Shown: positions 47,705 through 60,151, numbered from the stretch's first letter. The stretch is DNA of 64,000 bases from Calycina herbarum (GCA_001414485.1 LLEY01000216.1:1-64000), one strand, 5' to 3'. The notes: generated by a model from the letters alone, not told the origin. Numbers and translations: made by a program.

Positions 47705-48169
47705 TGGAACGAAGAGCGAGAAACCTTAGGGCTTAAGAAGGGCGGTGACAAAAATTTGCTTGAAAATGTGAAAAGTGTATCCCATCGAGGGTAAGAAAGT
47801 TCATATACAGTGTCCAGCACCAAGTTTGACTCCCCGATAGTTTTGTACGATGGCAGCGAAGTGCTAGAATTTCATTCAGTAGCGGTGTGGCATGAGACTA
47901 AGTAGTGACTATGGTAAAAAGCACAAGCAGTGTAACATCTAGCAATCTAGAACATCCATAGCTAACTAACAAAAGAAGAAACCACCAGCTCGACCACATT
48001 AATTCGTCCCAATCGGAGCAGAAAGCAAGATATGATAGGAGAAGAGGGGTGGGTAAGCTAGAGCAATCCACCTGAAGTTACACACCTTGTAACCATAAAG
48101 CTCTGCTGACCCCCCAAATGTTGTGACATGGAGATGGTAGAAAATGATTTTCACCCAGCTTCCTCAACG
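47705..48169. other. Intergenic spacer
   Basis: 465 bp, upstream region of the Cys-rich secreted gene and 3' flank of the MYND gene. Nothing else is seen. Confidence 0.45.
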
Positions 48170-49723
48170 TTACTTTCTCCCCTGGAAGATGTATCGGTAG
48201 TAATTGCAGTAATAAAAAGAGCCCTCGTCACCCTCCATGACTTCCGGGAGATGCATCAACCCTTTCCACCTGTTAATTTCGGGTTCCTTGAGCATACGGG
48301 CGTCCAGAGAATTGAGTTCCTCCACTTCCTCCACCGCTTCCTGAGCAGTATATGTTGTGCAAACGGTGGGTATCGACATATCGACTAAGAACTTCGTTGT
48401 AGGTTTCCACAATTCCACCTGCGATTGTGACCGGCCGCTGTGAAACAATACCGCTAGGTCGGGTTTCTTGAATGAAGACAGCGCACCGAAGTCATGATAC
48501 ATCCCTGAGAATAATCTCAAAGTTTGTTTCCTGCCATGGGCTTTGCAACTTCGACAACAACCCAACACCGTCGCTTCGCCCAGCTTATTATCTGCGGAAT
48601 TGCCTTGGAGGAACTTTGGTCCAATCATCACAAGTCGAAGTATCGATAGGGCTGGCAGGAGATGAAAAAGCTCCTCGAAAACCATTGAAGCATGGACTTC
48701 TTTCATGGAAGCACCCACAATATGAAGCGTCAAGCTCTTCTTGTTTGGTAAAAGCCTTGTCGTGTCTTCGAGAGCAGCCAATATTGTTAGCGGCATGCTC
48801 TGGATTTCAGTGCTGTTGAGAAGAAATAGCCAGGAGTGCCGAATCGCCGCTTGTCTTTCTGCATCGACCAAGGAAACGCAGCCCTCATCGAGTTCAAAAG
48901 TGTCGGGTGTGAGGAAATTCCCAATTTCTTCACTTTTATCGGATATCTCGGTGAAATACTCGTACCAGTTGGCTGCGGTCTTCAAGGCACGGTAGTGGTA
49001 CCTCGGCTTTTCGGTGAGGGCGTGGGAGTACACACGGCCCGTGGTGTTGAATTGTTCGATGAAGAACTTCTCGAGAAGCCCAAGTTGTCGGTATTTCTTG
49101 CAATCTTCTGGTGTATGACTGGATGGAGTGCTCGCACACGAGCTGCAGGAAGCAACCAGATGACAGATCGAACAGGGTATAAGGACTGTTCCAGATGGCA
49201 GTTGTATAGAACTTCGGTGGCATTGGATGCAATAAGGTTGACGGCTGTATGAATGTTTGTTAGCTGATTTTGACTCTCAAAACGGTAGGGAAAACTGACT
49301 GTACAATGTCGAGGGGCCTGGGGTCCTTTGTCAGACTATGTACCAGATTTATTTTCCAACTCTGTTGCACGGATTAAAAAGAGGAAAGAGCATGAGGGAA
49401 GGATATTCAAAACTTACCTGCGATGTTGTCCATTCCTCTCTAGTCCGTGATAGTGCAGTTTCCGCACGTTCTGCTTTATTGATCGCCTTCAAGATCTTGC
49501 ACTCGTTCTTATGTTGAAGTTCCCAATCTCGAGACTGACAGTACTTGCCGCAATACCACACACGCTTGCATCCCCCGCATTTGGCCAACGTTTCGCCTGG
49601 TAGTAAGCACCGAAAGCAGAGGTGACCTCTGATAGCTAGGTGCGTCTCTGCTAAACTCAAGGTGTTGTGCCGGGCCTGGACTTCCTCGCGGTTCATCACG
49701 TTGGATGCTGGATCTCGAGACAT
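48170..49723 (-). CDS. MYND zinc-finger protein, MSS51-like
   Basis: Exons 49723-49418, 49325-49300 (26 nt) and 49244-48170 give 468 residues. A MYND finger (about 35-75) has C-x2-C-x7-C-x2-C spacing in CFRCLLPGETLAKCGGC followed by VWYCGKYCQSRDW and HKNEC. Across the small exon a second zinc-like module follows (PYCIQCHRSS, then PCSICHLVASCSSCA). The C-terminal part (LTLHIVGASMKEVHASMVFEELFHLLP) matches the pattern of the MSS51 C-terminal domain. Yeast Mss51 activates translation of mitochondrial COX1 mRNA, but fungi have many paralogues of unknown role and no mitochondrial presequence is clear here, so function is open. The donor GTCAGT of exon 2 is not strong, but only this junction connects both zinc modules in frame. 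Confidence 0.75.
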
Positions 49724-50191
49724 GACGAAAGACCTAAAGGGCGCGGATCCGCGGCAGTTGTTTCTTGCTGGAAGAACAATCTTGACAACGAGAGAGTTTG
49801 CAGGTGTCGACGCGTCTTTTGAGACCGCCAGTTGCCTCCTCGCTCTTTCCAAAAACGTCTACCCATCTTTACCCGCTTTCCCAAAAATGATTGAGAACTC
49901 CCAACGTCAGAACAAAATTTACAGTTATATATTGAATCGGATTTTCCTATTTTGGCAAGTCCAATCTAGAAGCGATGCCGCGAAATTACGAGGCGGCCAA
50001 CAAGGTCAACCAGAACTCATCGATCAACCTACCTACCTAACAACAACCCACGAGGAGTTCGCCTCATGCTGATTGAAGCGGATATGGCAACCAAAAAGAG
50101 TCTGAGTTAAAGATATTTAAGACCGCCTCATCAGTTCATAGCCATAAATACACACCGCATAAATTGCTTAAAATGATGGTCGCGGCTTGTG

Positions 50192-50376
50192 AAAGCAGGG
50201 ATGACCTCTGATGGCCAGAAACGAGCCTCCTGGAATGCCTCCCTGTTGATGAAATTAGATTTTGGATCTCAAGACATGAGGAAGGATCTGAAGGGCAAAA
50301 ATTCTTCACAGTTGATTCTGGTAGGAAGGTGGCTTTGATGTTGAAAGAGCTTGCGTGGAGTTGCGAAGCTTCTTGC
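50192..50376 (-). pseudogene. Decayed partial copy of the MYND gene 5' end
   Basis: This stretch aligns in the same orientation with about 49612-49826, covering the start and 5' leader of the MYND gene. Shared landmarks include ATCAGAGGTC..CCTCTGCTTTC/CATCAGAGGTCATCCCTGC, TCATGTCT-GAGATCCA and the leader block around AAAGGGC. The copy differs mainly by transitions to A/T, for example CGAGATCCAGCATCC against TGAGATCCAAAATCT, as expected of RIP after duplication. The start codon is kept but the next codon has become a stop in that frame. Nothing resembling the rest of the gene follows. Confidence 0.6.
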
Positions 50377-51484
50377 TCACAGTGTTGATGATTTGGTGGA
50401 CCCTTCACCGCCTGTTGTCAGAACTTTTTAGGCCAAGTCAGGCCCCTCCTCATTTTTTCTTTTGGCAAGAACAGTACGAAGTCCCCTGGAGGAGTTCAAG
50501 ACATTCTTCTACTCATAATCGCGAAGATATTGTTCCAGAATTTCTAGAACAAATATCTCAAAGAATAACAACAGTCATAAATGAAGGATGTGGTCAAAAA
50601 GTCTGGGCGACATAATTTGAGCAACCTTCCTGTATTTTAGAGGGTCCTGGCTAGCTCAACCCTGAGCTTCAGGACCACCGCTTGGGAGTGTAGCAAAGGG
50701 TTGACAACCGTAACTAATAAATATCGAAATACGACAAAAATATGAATTAGTAGAGAAGAAGACCAATTGTCGTGAGCACAAAAATTAATCTTCTTAGATG
50801 TGCTGTTGTTTGTGGTAAGTACGAAAGGCGAGTGAGGATTTTGATGTTGGGTGCTGAAGGGTACTGGGTACCAGCGCCGCACCCCATCAAGCAGGTAGTA
50901 GTACTTCTAAAAGAGATTGTTATAAGCCCTTAACAGCGAATTAATACTGTGATAGAGTTTAGGCTATTTTAATCAGTGCGTTGTGGATTGTTTTCAAGTT
51001 TACTTGCGTTTTTCTTGGGGGAAGTTTTCTCAGGGTTGGTTACCCAAAGAAGTTAGTTCACTTTTTTGTTGGAGTAAGCCACGGCTTATCGAGTAAACCA
51101 ACCAGTAAAACAGTAAGCTAGAAAAGCGATCACGATTTTGTCCCAGAGCAGACTCGACCAAACAGCAGAATTTGGTAGGCATCTGAAAAGTTCTACGTTG
51201 AATACATAGTTACCAATAAGTCATTCGGGATTTATTTCATATTTTTACGATTTCTTTTTAAGAGTACAAGTAGGTTGAGATTGAAGCGTACGAGGGTGAA
51301 ATAGACCGCTTTTCTGCCACAGCTTCATTTACAGCCACTCACTCTCCATTCCCTCATTTGGCTTTATGGTACATGTCAAATTAATATCTAGTAAAGAATT
51401 CCCCAATCATTCAGATATCACTCCTTCACCTAAAGTCTTTGAGAGGATTTGACCCCACGCTCTTGAGGCTACCACTGAGAAGTA

Positions 51485-51956
51485 CAGCGGGGGTTCGCAG
51501 ATATTCGTACGCTCTTTTTTACACCTAAAATCACTGAAAGTCACCTTGTTTAAAACTCTACTGTAAAATAGACCCTAACTATTTTTTGAAAGTTCTTAAA
51601 CATATCTCTAGAAAATTAAGATATCTTTACTTTGTACTCTTAGTTTTTCTTCTAAGCTAAACCAATCTTGATTTAATTAGGTTATAGTAAGAGGTGTCGA
51701 GAAAGTTACTAAATTTTACTCGATTTGGTATAATCTGGTGTTTTCCTAACTCTTCCCACTTTTGCTCTGTTATAACTTAAGACCTAGTATATATTTAGTG
51801 TATTTGTCTTTGAAGACTATTATTTAAATACTTGAAATAATCTTAGTTCTTAGTTTTAGATATTGTTTAAATATAAAGATAAATATATAAAACGTCTTTC
51901 TTAAGATGACTTTTGGTGTAAAAAGGGGACCGTACGAATATTTGCGAACCCCGCTG
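51485..51956. mobile_element. Non-autonomous DNA transposon (MITE-like), TA target site
   Basis: The ends are inverted repeats of about 50 bp. The left end reads CAGCGGGGGTTCGCAGATAT. The complement of the right end reads CAGCGGGGTTCGCAAATATT, and similarity continues through TCGTACG and TTTTTACACC. Both ends are flanked by TA, the target duplication of Tc1/mariner/pogo elements, and begin with CAG as many pogo-like ends do. The 472-bp interior is AT-rich and has no transposase, so it would need a helper. The repeats differ at several sites, indicating an old copy. Confidence 0.8.
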
Positions 51957-53123
51957 TAGTATAGTAGAGATAAGAGTCTTGAAATTTGCTCTCGCAAAGA
52001 GAAGAGAAACAAATCAAATATACCTAAGCAGGATATAGAAAATGAAGATCCAGACGGAAGGGCTGTGCGAGTAATCTTGCTTTTTATGGTTTTTCTTCTT
52101 CTTTGGCTCCAAATCAGCTAGCTCCTGAACTTGAGTACATTCTCAATAACTAAAAAAGCATTCTCTACGGTCGCATTTAACAACCACTGAGACTTCACGA
52201 TCAAATTTAATCAAGGGAATCGATGAAAATGTTAAGAAGGTATTGGGATTATATCTTATAAAAAAAAACTATATTAACTTACATGCAGTAACAGCAATAC
52301 ATAGGGCAAATCTCGAACCTACTGAGCAAACCCGGACGGAATACTAGCTATATCATAGGTATTAGGTAAATTTCTAATAATCAGCAATCTTCATTATCTA
52401 TCTGTTTCATTTCATAATGAACAAAGATTCACACCTGCTCGCACAATAGCAATAGTAATTCGTTGTTCAGTAGAAGAGGCCTAAGCTTTAGTATTCATTA
52501 CGATATTTACAGCACATCATGGAGTTCCCCCAGAACAATTGAAAGCTAGTTTCCAATCAACTTTCTTATCTCCAAAAAGGTACATGTGAGAGCTCAACTC
52601 TAAGCGATTGACAATCGATTATTAGAAGCTGCGTAGATTCCATACCGTATCCTTCCCAGTCTGTCTCTAACGAGTAAGGGGGAGAAAAAACCTGCCGATT
52701 CAAGGCACACTAGCTTCTACCTCGATACAACCACAACCGCCTTTTGAAAAGTTGTAAGACTTAGTACACTTTTTCAAGACTTCTCTAGGGATCGAATATA
52801 ATTTTTGTTATATTTTTACGATTTTATTTGGCCTCGTGATGCGCTGTGATATAGTGTAAAGGGTGGGCTTTTGGTAGGAAGGCCTGTACCTTAAATCGTC
52901 AGGTTATTTGAGTCCGTCTCTCTTGTCGACCTTTCTTTTCAAGGTCAGTCAGAACCCATCAACTAACCTGCCCAATCACAACACATAAAAAAAGTCGATC
53001 GCGTCGAGGAAGTGGGAATAACACAGCAATGGTTCCGAATTCAAGCTAAATAACCCCTATTTCCCTTCAACTTTCATCACTTCACACCCTAAATCCCACC
53101 CCCTCTCCACCCCCTAAAAGTCC

Positions 53124-54817
53124 TCATCTAGGCTTCTGAATAATACTATTCCTCCCATTCCCAAAGAAATTCCCCGGATCAACGCTCTCCTTAAGTTCCC
53201 TCAACCTCGGAAAATTAACCCCATAAACCATCTCCGCGCCACTCCCAAATTCTATAAACAAACAACATTAGCGAAATCCCAGTATCATCAAGAAATAAGA
53301 AGACACATACCATCATGATTAGCATATTCCCCAACCGAACTCGAGGTATTCCCATCAAGTCTAGCCCCCTCCATCTTCTTCAACCGATGAGCCTTAGTCT
53401 TCACATACATGGCCCGCGCCCATTCCCGGCATGGGACATCAAATTCCTCTTTCGACCACCCAGAGATGAACGTTAATCCCACTACCATACCACGATTCGC
53501 AAATGCCGTTGCCGTTTGAGGGACTTCCATGATTTTCTTAAAGGGATAGTACTCGAAGAGTACAATACTGAGACTAGCATCCGGAATCCGAGTGATGAAG
53601 CCATCGTAATCGCGGAATATTTCCTCGGCGAGCTCTGAATCGAGTGGAGAGAGGGCGCTGGAACCTTTCATCAATCGACGGAAACCTGGTGCTAGGGGGC
53701 TGTTGATTAAACTGTTGAGTTTTTCGTATGGCATCACGGTTGTGGTGTTGACGAGTGGGTTGAGAGAGAGCAAGGAGGAGAAATATTTATTTCCTTCTTC
53801 TGAGGTCCCGTTGAAGGATACAACGACTAGTACCATCGGTTGATGTATAGGGGGCGGAGCAGCGTAAGCGACAAATGTGGTGCCTCGATTGTCACTCGCA
53901 GTCTGGAGGCGGTTTGCGATATTGATAACTTCGGTGATTCGTTCCCTGGGAAAGACAAGCTGACCTGCCCAAACCGGTCCCTCTACATCCAGCAAGTTAG
54001 TTTCTGTCTAGACAACTGGTAATGGAAGAGAAGATACTCACGGTCGTATGCCTTGTAAGTAAAGGAAGTCACAGCCCCAAAATTGGTCCCAGCTCCCCTA
54101 ATTCCCCAAAAGAGTTCAGCATTTTCTTTCTCAGAAGCCCTCACCACACTCCCATCCACAAGAACAACTTCGACCTCAATCAAATTGTCAATGACAAGTC
54201 CATATTGTCCAGTGAGATGTCCATAACCTCCACCAAGCGTGAGTCCCCCAACCCCAGTGTCATTTACCGTTCCCCCAACAGTCGCAAGTCCATATTTCGC
54301 AAGCTCAACATCCACTGTAACAAATTAGCCAGGGCCGAGATCAAACTTGTTGCAGATCACTGAGAATAAGAGGAGAACAAGGAGACGAGTTATATACCAT
54401 CCTCCCATCGACAACCACCTTGAACAGTAGCAGTCTTCTTCTCCGCATCAACGGTGACTGCTCGCATACGACCTAGATCGATACAAATCCCTCCATTGAT
54501 GGAGGACGCGCCCCCACTAGAGTGTCTCCCACTAACAATGACGACTTCGAGTTTGCTAGCGACGCCAAAGAGGACTGCTTTGGAGACATCATCTACTGTG
54601 GCTGGGAAGATGATAAGTTTCTAAACTGAATTAACTGGAGCTCTCTACATCGAGAAAGCGAGATATTGAATGTCGAACTTACAGCAGGTTTCTCAGCATT
54701 CTTTGCCCATCGTTCGATACTCCGTTGATAGTCCTCCGACTCGGCAGTCACGACCGCAGCCTCCTTCGACAAGCTTGCCTTCAATTGATCCACGCTTTGG
54801 ACGTTGATTGAGCCCAT
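53124..54817 (-). CDS. Berberine-bridge-type FAD-linked oxidoreductase
   Basis: FAD-dependent oxidase of the PP-loop/BBE family. Exons 54817-54683, 54620-54398, 54314-54042, 53982-53311 and 53251-53124 give 476 residues. FAD_binding_4 begins near 45. GRHSSGGAS holds His78, the usual site of covalent 8-alpha-histidyl [22 protein letters not shown] and [19 protein letters not shown] are also diagnostic. The second covalent site (Cys of bicovalent enzymes) appears to be absent (TGQYGLV). The C-terminal BBE motif ends [19 protein letters not shown]. No signal peptide is seen, so it is likely cytosolic, unlike many secreted homologues. Relatives oxidise sugars or act in secondary metabolism, but no biosynthetic core gene lies nearby. 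Substrate unknown. Confidence 0.88.
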
Positions 54818-55617
54818 TTCGTCGAGTGCAGTTCTCTCTCTGCACTTTTCCGGGGCAGATAATGGTGGAGAGAAATTAAAGCAAGAGGTCGGGCAGGGTA
54901 GGTGTAGGTAGGTACTTATCCCCCCGTACCACTCCAGTCGTGGCTTTCCCGTGTTGCGTTACTTGTACCACGCAGAAGAGAAGCTTCTGGGGTTTGATTT
55001 GTGGCTGTTATCGCAGGACAGCAGAAATTGTCTTGGAATTAACACAGCAGCTTGCGTCGAGAAGACAATTCCCTGCGGAACGTTTTCGTATCTAGAAGGG
55101 CGAGGGAGCTCGTACTCTTGTTCGACACCAACCCTGGGAGTTCAGGGTCGGACAAGTGTGCTTAAGGTGCGTTGGGAAAGACGAGGTGAGGATAGATGTG
55201 GACTGGGTTGTGCCTTCTCTCTCGTTTTGTCACGAAGGTAAAAGGGAAGGAGCGACCTCGAGTCCCTCGCTCAACTCAAGCGGCTAAATTCCATTGCGCG
55301 AATCTTTTGAGACAACCATAGACTATCCAAATTGTCAGCAGAGGAAGCCCAAAAAGCTTTCAAGAGGAAGTGATAGTAGTTTTTGTTTGCCGATAAGTCA
55401 TCAAGCCTAGCTTTTTTGAAAAATATTCTGTTTCAAATTTGCGACAAACGCCTGCTAAGCGTATATAAACCTACACCAGTATAGTATATAACTGCTCGTG
55501 ACAAAGGAAAATCCGCGAAGATTGGGTATATCTAGAAGCAAGAGAAGTGCCGAAGTAGCACAAAAGAAAAAGAGAAGCAGCAACACATAAGTTCATCCTT
55601 ACCTCGTCCCGCATCAC
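54818..55617. other. Intergenic spacer
   Basis: 800 bp between two minus-strand genes: promoter of the flavin oxidase and 3' flank of the RGS-LOV gene. No gene is seen. Confidence 0.45.
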
Positions 55618-57936
55618 CTAAAGAACCGACCCAGTAGGCGACGAACTCCTCAAATACTCCGCATAAAGCTGCGTCCCATCATCCGCCCTCCCCCTCTTCG
55701 GCTTCCCCGGAGTCCTTGGTAACCCAATATCCGGCGGTTCGGTTCCAGCCATCTTCCTCCTCATACTCGGCGCCTTACTCCCACTCCTACTCCCCGTCAC
55801 CCTCTCCCTATGATGTCTCAAACTAGGAGCTCTCGACCCAGCAATCGACATGGTATCAAGTCTTCTCCTCTCAACCTCCACTTCATCAACCATATGACTA
55901 ATATGTTCGCCCCGTCCAAAAGGTTTAACTTGGTTCTCGAGCGGAACGAGGATTATCATCCAGACGCCCACGCGGTCGTCGGAGCCGAGGAGGGGGGTGC
56001 ACCGGATCCAGCGGGGTTTGACTTCTGCTGCTGCGCGACCGCGCGCTTCGCTTTTGGGGAGCCAGAGGACCTTTGCGGTTACTGATGCGCCGTCGCGGAA
56101 TGCGGCTTGGAGGGCGGAGATGGTTTGCGCGGGACCGCCAAGTTTGGAGAAGAGGTGGGTTCGAAGGAGACCGGGTAAGCGAAGCGAGGGGGAGACAAAT
56201 ATTATTTGGAGGGAGGGGTCTGGTCGAACTAGCATGTACTAAATCCCATTGTTAGCATAGTAAAAGATAATTGAAGCAAATTGAAGAACTTACATGCTGG
56301 TAAGCTCCTGGGAGGGTGTGCCCCGCATTAGGATTATTATTAAAACTCAATTGCGACAGATTCAATCCATCCCCAGGAAGCTCCTCAGCCCCTATTATCC
56401 GTCTCGCCTGTCCGCGATTTTTCACACTTGTCGGGACCACTGATCTGATAGAACCAGCATCTGTCGAGTCATCACAGCGACTGTAATTCTTCACCACATC
56501 CGACTCGTCCTGACTGAACATCATGCTCAGCTCCTGTAGTTTATCAAGCGTCTCCTTGACATTTTTAGAATGCCGGGTATCATCATGCCTTGGAGTCTGT
56601 GCTCCAGGATCGCGATCTTCGGGGTCCTGTTTCTCTTGATCTTTTTGGAGGAGAGCTCTGAAAGATTCAATTCCCATTCCATGTTCGATTAAACCGGTGA
56701 CATCGATTTGGGCGCCAATGAAATATCGTATTTTTCCTCGGTCGTCGTACAGCGGGCTGCACATTAATAAATTAATGAAGGGCGTACCGTCTCTACGACT
56801 GGAGTTTGTTAGCGACAGCGAAAAGGAATGCATACAGACACATACTAATTCAGAAGAACCTCGTTACATTCTCGCCCGAGAGAGATAGCCCGAGATATTC
56901 GTAACAAAGTATTCTTGTCGGTTGCTGGCCCTTGTAAAAAGCGACAATTCCGATCGATGGCGTATGATGTTCCGTATTGCGTAGTTCTATGAAATTCTGT
57001 CAAGCTGTTAGAATTTCAATGGATGATGGAGTGAGACATTGCGGGAGACCATCGAGGATTTTCGCAATGATCATCCCACCGCCCCCATAAAAACGGAGAT
57101 AACCCAGAGTAGAAATATTCTTTGATAACGGCCACACGAGAGGATGACTGACCTTCAGAAGCGTATATAATCGGGTTATCGTGTATTGAAGGATCCGTCA
57201 AACAGAAAACCTCCGCTAAATTTCCCACCAAATCCCGGACCACCGGAATCGCCTGTCCCGTAATATCCTTCGCAACACACTCCGTAACGACATCAAGAAG
57301 AGCGTGTGTAACAAACGCTGGAAGCGCCTCAGAGCACAAAAGTAAAAGTTCCCTCGCAGCATAATCCTCGAATCGCACATCAACCATTCCCGCCTGAACA
57401 CGGCTGAATTTGCAATAATCAGTATGCGAAGGCCAACGTATTTTCCTCGCCACAGCATTTGCGAACTCGATTGCCTTTATAGCCTTCCTCATCTCCAAAT
57501 ATCGAATTAAGGTCGGAACCATGTGTGGGTGGAAGCGATTAAGGAAAGTGGAGAACCGTTGGAAGAGAAGTTGATCGCCTAAAATGAAGCTCAGATGTTC
57601 AGCGGAAACAAGTCTTGCCTGGGTAAGTTAGCATGTACTATGACTTTGAGCAATCTTAAAGCAATGGAGACTTGCCATCACATCCTCAATCTTCACATGG
57701 CTCGCGTTTGAAGTTGGTGGTTGTAAATTGAAGAAGCCAGCCTCATCGATATCCGCGGGAGCACCTTCCACCGGCGCAGTCCGCGAAGAATCCGAGCTAT
57801 CAGACAACTCCATCTCTCCTTCAAGATTTATATGGAAATTGGAGACACGCTGGACGGGGAGAAGTGATGGAGTTGGTGTGCCCAACGTTATAGGACTCCG
57901 TATGGTAGGGCTGCTCTGGGCAGAGTAGGAGTCCAT
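55618..57936 (-). CDS. RGS-LOV blue-light photoreceptor (BcLOV4-like)
   Basis: Predicted flavin-binding light sensor fused to a regulator of G-protein signalling. Exons 57936-57676, 57618-57153, 56996-56846, 56798-56294 and 56238-55618 give 667 residues. A Ser/Thr-rich N-terminus (1-86) is followed by the RGS domain (about 88-230; LVSAEHLSFILGDQLLFQRF, RYLEMRKAIKAIEFAN). The LOV domain (about 230-330) is split by introns and contains NPIIYASEEFHRTTQY and DRNCRFLQGPATD, whose Cys260 would form the flavin adduct, then NYRRDGTPFINLL and YFIGAQIDVTGL. A C-terminal half with low-complexity and basic Ser/Arg stretches follows. The Botrytis homologue BcLOV4 is known to bind anionic membrane lipids on blue light. 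Intron 1 is a GC-AG intron. Usual LOV proteins have GRNCRFLQ; here Asp replaces Gly. Confidence 0.9.
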
Positions 57937-60151
57937 TAAACGTTGGAAAACATGGCTTCCACCGAAGCTTTATATTCGATAAGCCCTGCAGGCCGCACTT
58001 TTGTTTTGGAAAGAGGGTATGCTTGTCGGGGCAAAAGCGCTCCACTTGACATATCCCAACAACCTTGAACGACGGTAGTTCATCTGCAAGCGGTTGGATT
58101 TGCGAACCTGTCAACCTGGGAATATGACCGCCACTAGCGGGGTATACCATTCTTGGAGAGCTTACATGCAGCAGATCTGCCATCGGGAGAAAAACAAAAA
58201 ACAATAAGTTTTAACGATACCGACATAAAGGTAGGAAATTGACGGACGTTTTTTTGAGTTGTCAGAAAAGTACTCGCTCAGATTGGGAATAGGTTGTGCT
58301 TCCTTATTCCACCCCCTCGCATTAGGGTTGATTAATCTCCTCTTGAAGAACCACGGGTCACCACACACATGTGTGGCGGAAAAGAAATTGGTGTGGTTCG
58401 TTAATTTCTCGTCCAAAGCTGGTGCAGAAAAGTCAATGCGATATATCAAAGTGTTGGTGGCAGGTAGTTCCCTTTGAATAGGTGAGTATCAAAATCGCCC
58501 GTCACCCCTCCTAGACTTGACAAGCGGATGTCCATTGCATAAAATTCAAGGACAACGAATTCCCAGTTTTCGAAACGCAAAGCTTTATTTTCTTGGAAAT
58601 AAGCTTGCCCTCTTTCCCGCCGGTAGAGCTAGTGCTGGCTAGGCCGTTCTCTGCGGAAAAGCTGCGAGCTACAAGCCTACAAGTACGAGTAGGCAGGAAC
58701 AACGGAACATGATTTGGCACACCGGCCGACCCGCGTGGATTCCGCGTGACGCATGGGTAAACAGTTCAAGGAGAGACCTTGACTCCAAGGCGCATGCGCC
58801 ATAAGCGGGGAGCCGTTGAGCCTTGACATTTCAAACAAGTCTTGATAAAAGAGACGACGGTTGCATCCCAAAAATAGTGAATTGGCGATCTGGAGGAGCA
58901 CGCAAAGATGGGTTGCCATCGAGAGGATCGTAGAACTCCCCACCAAATCCTCGGATCTTGCTGGAGCTTCGGATAGAATACGCTCGGGGCGTCTCTCGAC
59001 TCTTTGAAACTTCCGTCGACGGCTGCACTGGACCTTAACTAACAACTAACATTATCAATACCCACCTCATGGGTAGAAAATTCGTCGCAGAAGCCCCTCC
59101 AAATTGGAGGTCCCAAGAGAGTCGTCGACGTCCCGTTATTGATCGACCACTCGCGTATCAGCCTGCAAACTCAATTGATCCGATGTAGTGCAGATTTAGA
59201 AAGTTCGGGAATCTGCAACAAATCCTCCGGTGGAATCGTTGGTAAATTGACATTCCACTGAACTCCAGGGTTAGTCTGATATATGTGGTGCTTAGGTAGG
59301 GGACTCGCCGCAAGCAGGCCGGCGAGAATACCTGGAGCACCCTGCCATCCAACTTCTGCCACGAATCGTCTCTTTTCCGGTGCAACACAGAAGATGCCGT
59401 GGCGAAGCACGACTCAAAGACTTCCGAACTCCCGCTCGCCTCGGTCGTGAGTTTCTAGATTTTGAAGCTATCTAGAATCGGGAGGATTGAGGTTGAGATT
59501 GAAGTTGGGTGTGAAGCCAATGCCCAGCTACAATTCTGAAACTGAGCCCCGTAGACTTTAGCTGAGCCATTGAATTTTGTCCACGGTACTTGTAATCCCC
59601 TTTAGCCCCCCGAAGCGGTCGTAATTAGCTGTACGTAGCTGTTGTCCTGTCGTGATGTTGTAAGTTCTCGTAACATGGATACGTCGACCAGGAGTTGTGG
59701 ACGCCTCGAGGATTTTTATAAATTAATGCAGATAGTTCAGGGTATAATAAGGTTCCCTGGGCCTGTTGCCCAGAAACCTTCCATCCAGTCGGGTCACTTC
59801 TTGTCACATGAGGAATCCTGTCAAGTGCTGCTGTTGAACTCCTGTTTGCCAAGTTATCTCTGCCAACCAAATGAGGAGATGGACTGAAAGGCAATGATAG
59901 ATGATACATACCACTCGCATTGTTAACAAGAACGTAGACTAATGAGTGGAATGTGAATGTGAAATCATGTCATATATACCTATATACCTAATCCATTGCT
60001 CAAAGTTTCGGAATTCCAGGATTTCCAAGAGTGGAATTTTCCAGCATGCATTTCTAGCCGCCTTGCAAGGTTAAATAACCGTTGCTCTTTATCTCTTCAC
60101 CTCTACCTAAACTCCATATCTACCCAAATGATTTCCCCACATAAGATTCCT
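57937..60151. other. 2.2-kb intergenic region, possible eroded gene
   Basis: Promoter of the RGS-LOV gene and 3' flank of the aminotransferase. On the minus strand, between 59410 and 58831, two open pieces have protein-like composition (AGLLAASPLPKHHIYQ with GVQWNVNLPTIPPEDLLQIP; and RGFGGEFYDPLDGNPSLRAP with RQFTIFGMQPSSLL). They are separated by a stop and a frame change. I cannot join them with good splice sites. Confidence 0.35.

Larger units (their letters stand above)
49724..53123. other. Gene-poor AT-rich region, 3.4 kb
   Basis: No intact gene. It contains a decayed copy of the MYND gene 5' end (50192-50376) and a TA-flanked inverted-repeat element (51485-51956). Otherwise the sequence is AT-rich with frequent stops, typical of RIP-affected repeat DNA. 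The 52.0-53.0 kb part holds no recognisable frame. Confidence 0.5.

Noticed and set aside
52840..52930. tRNA-like sequence with a possible T arm
   Set aside because: Acceptor and anticodon stems do not pair; no intact cloverleaf.
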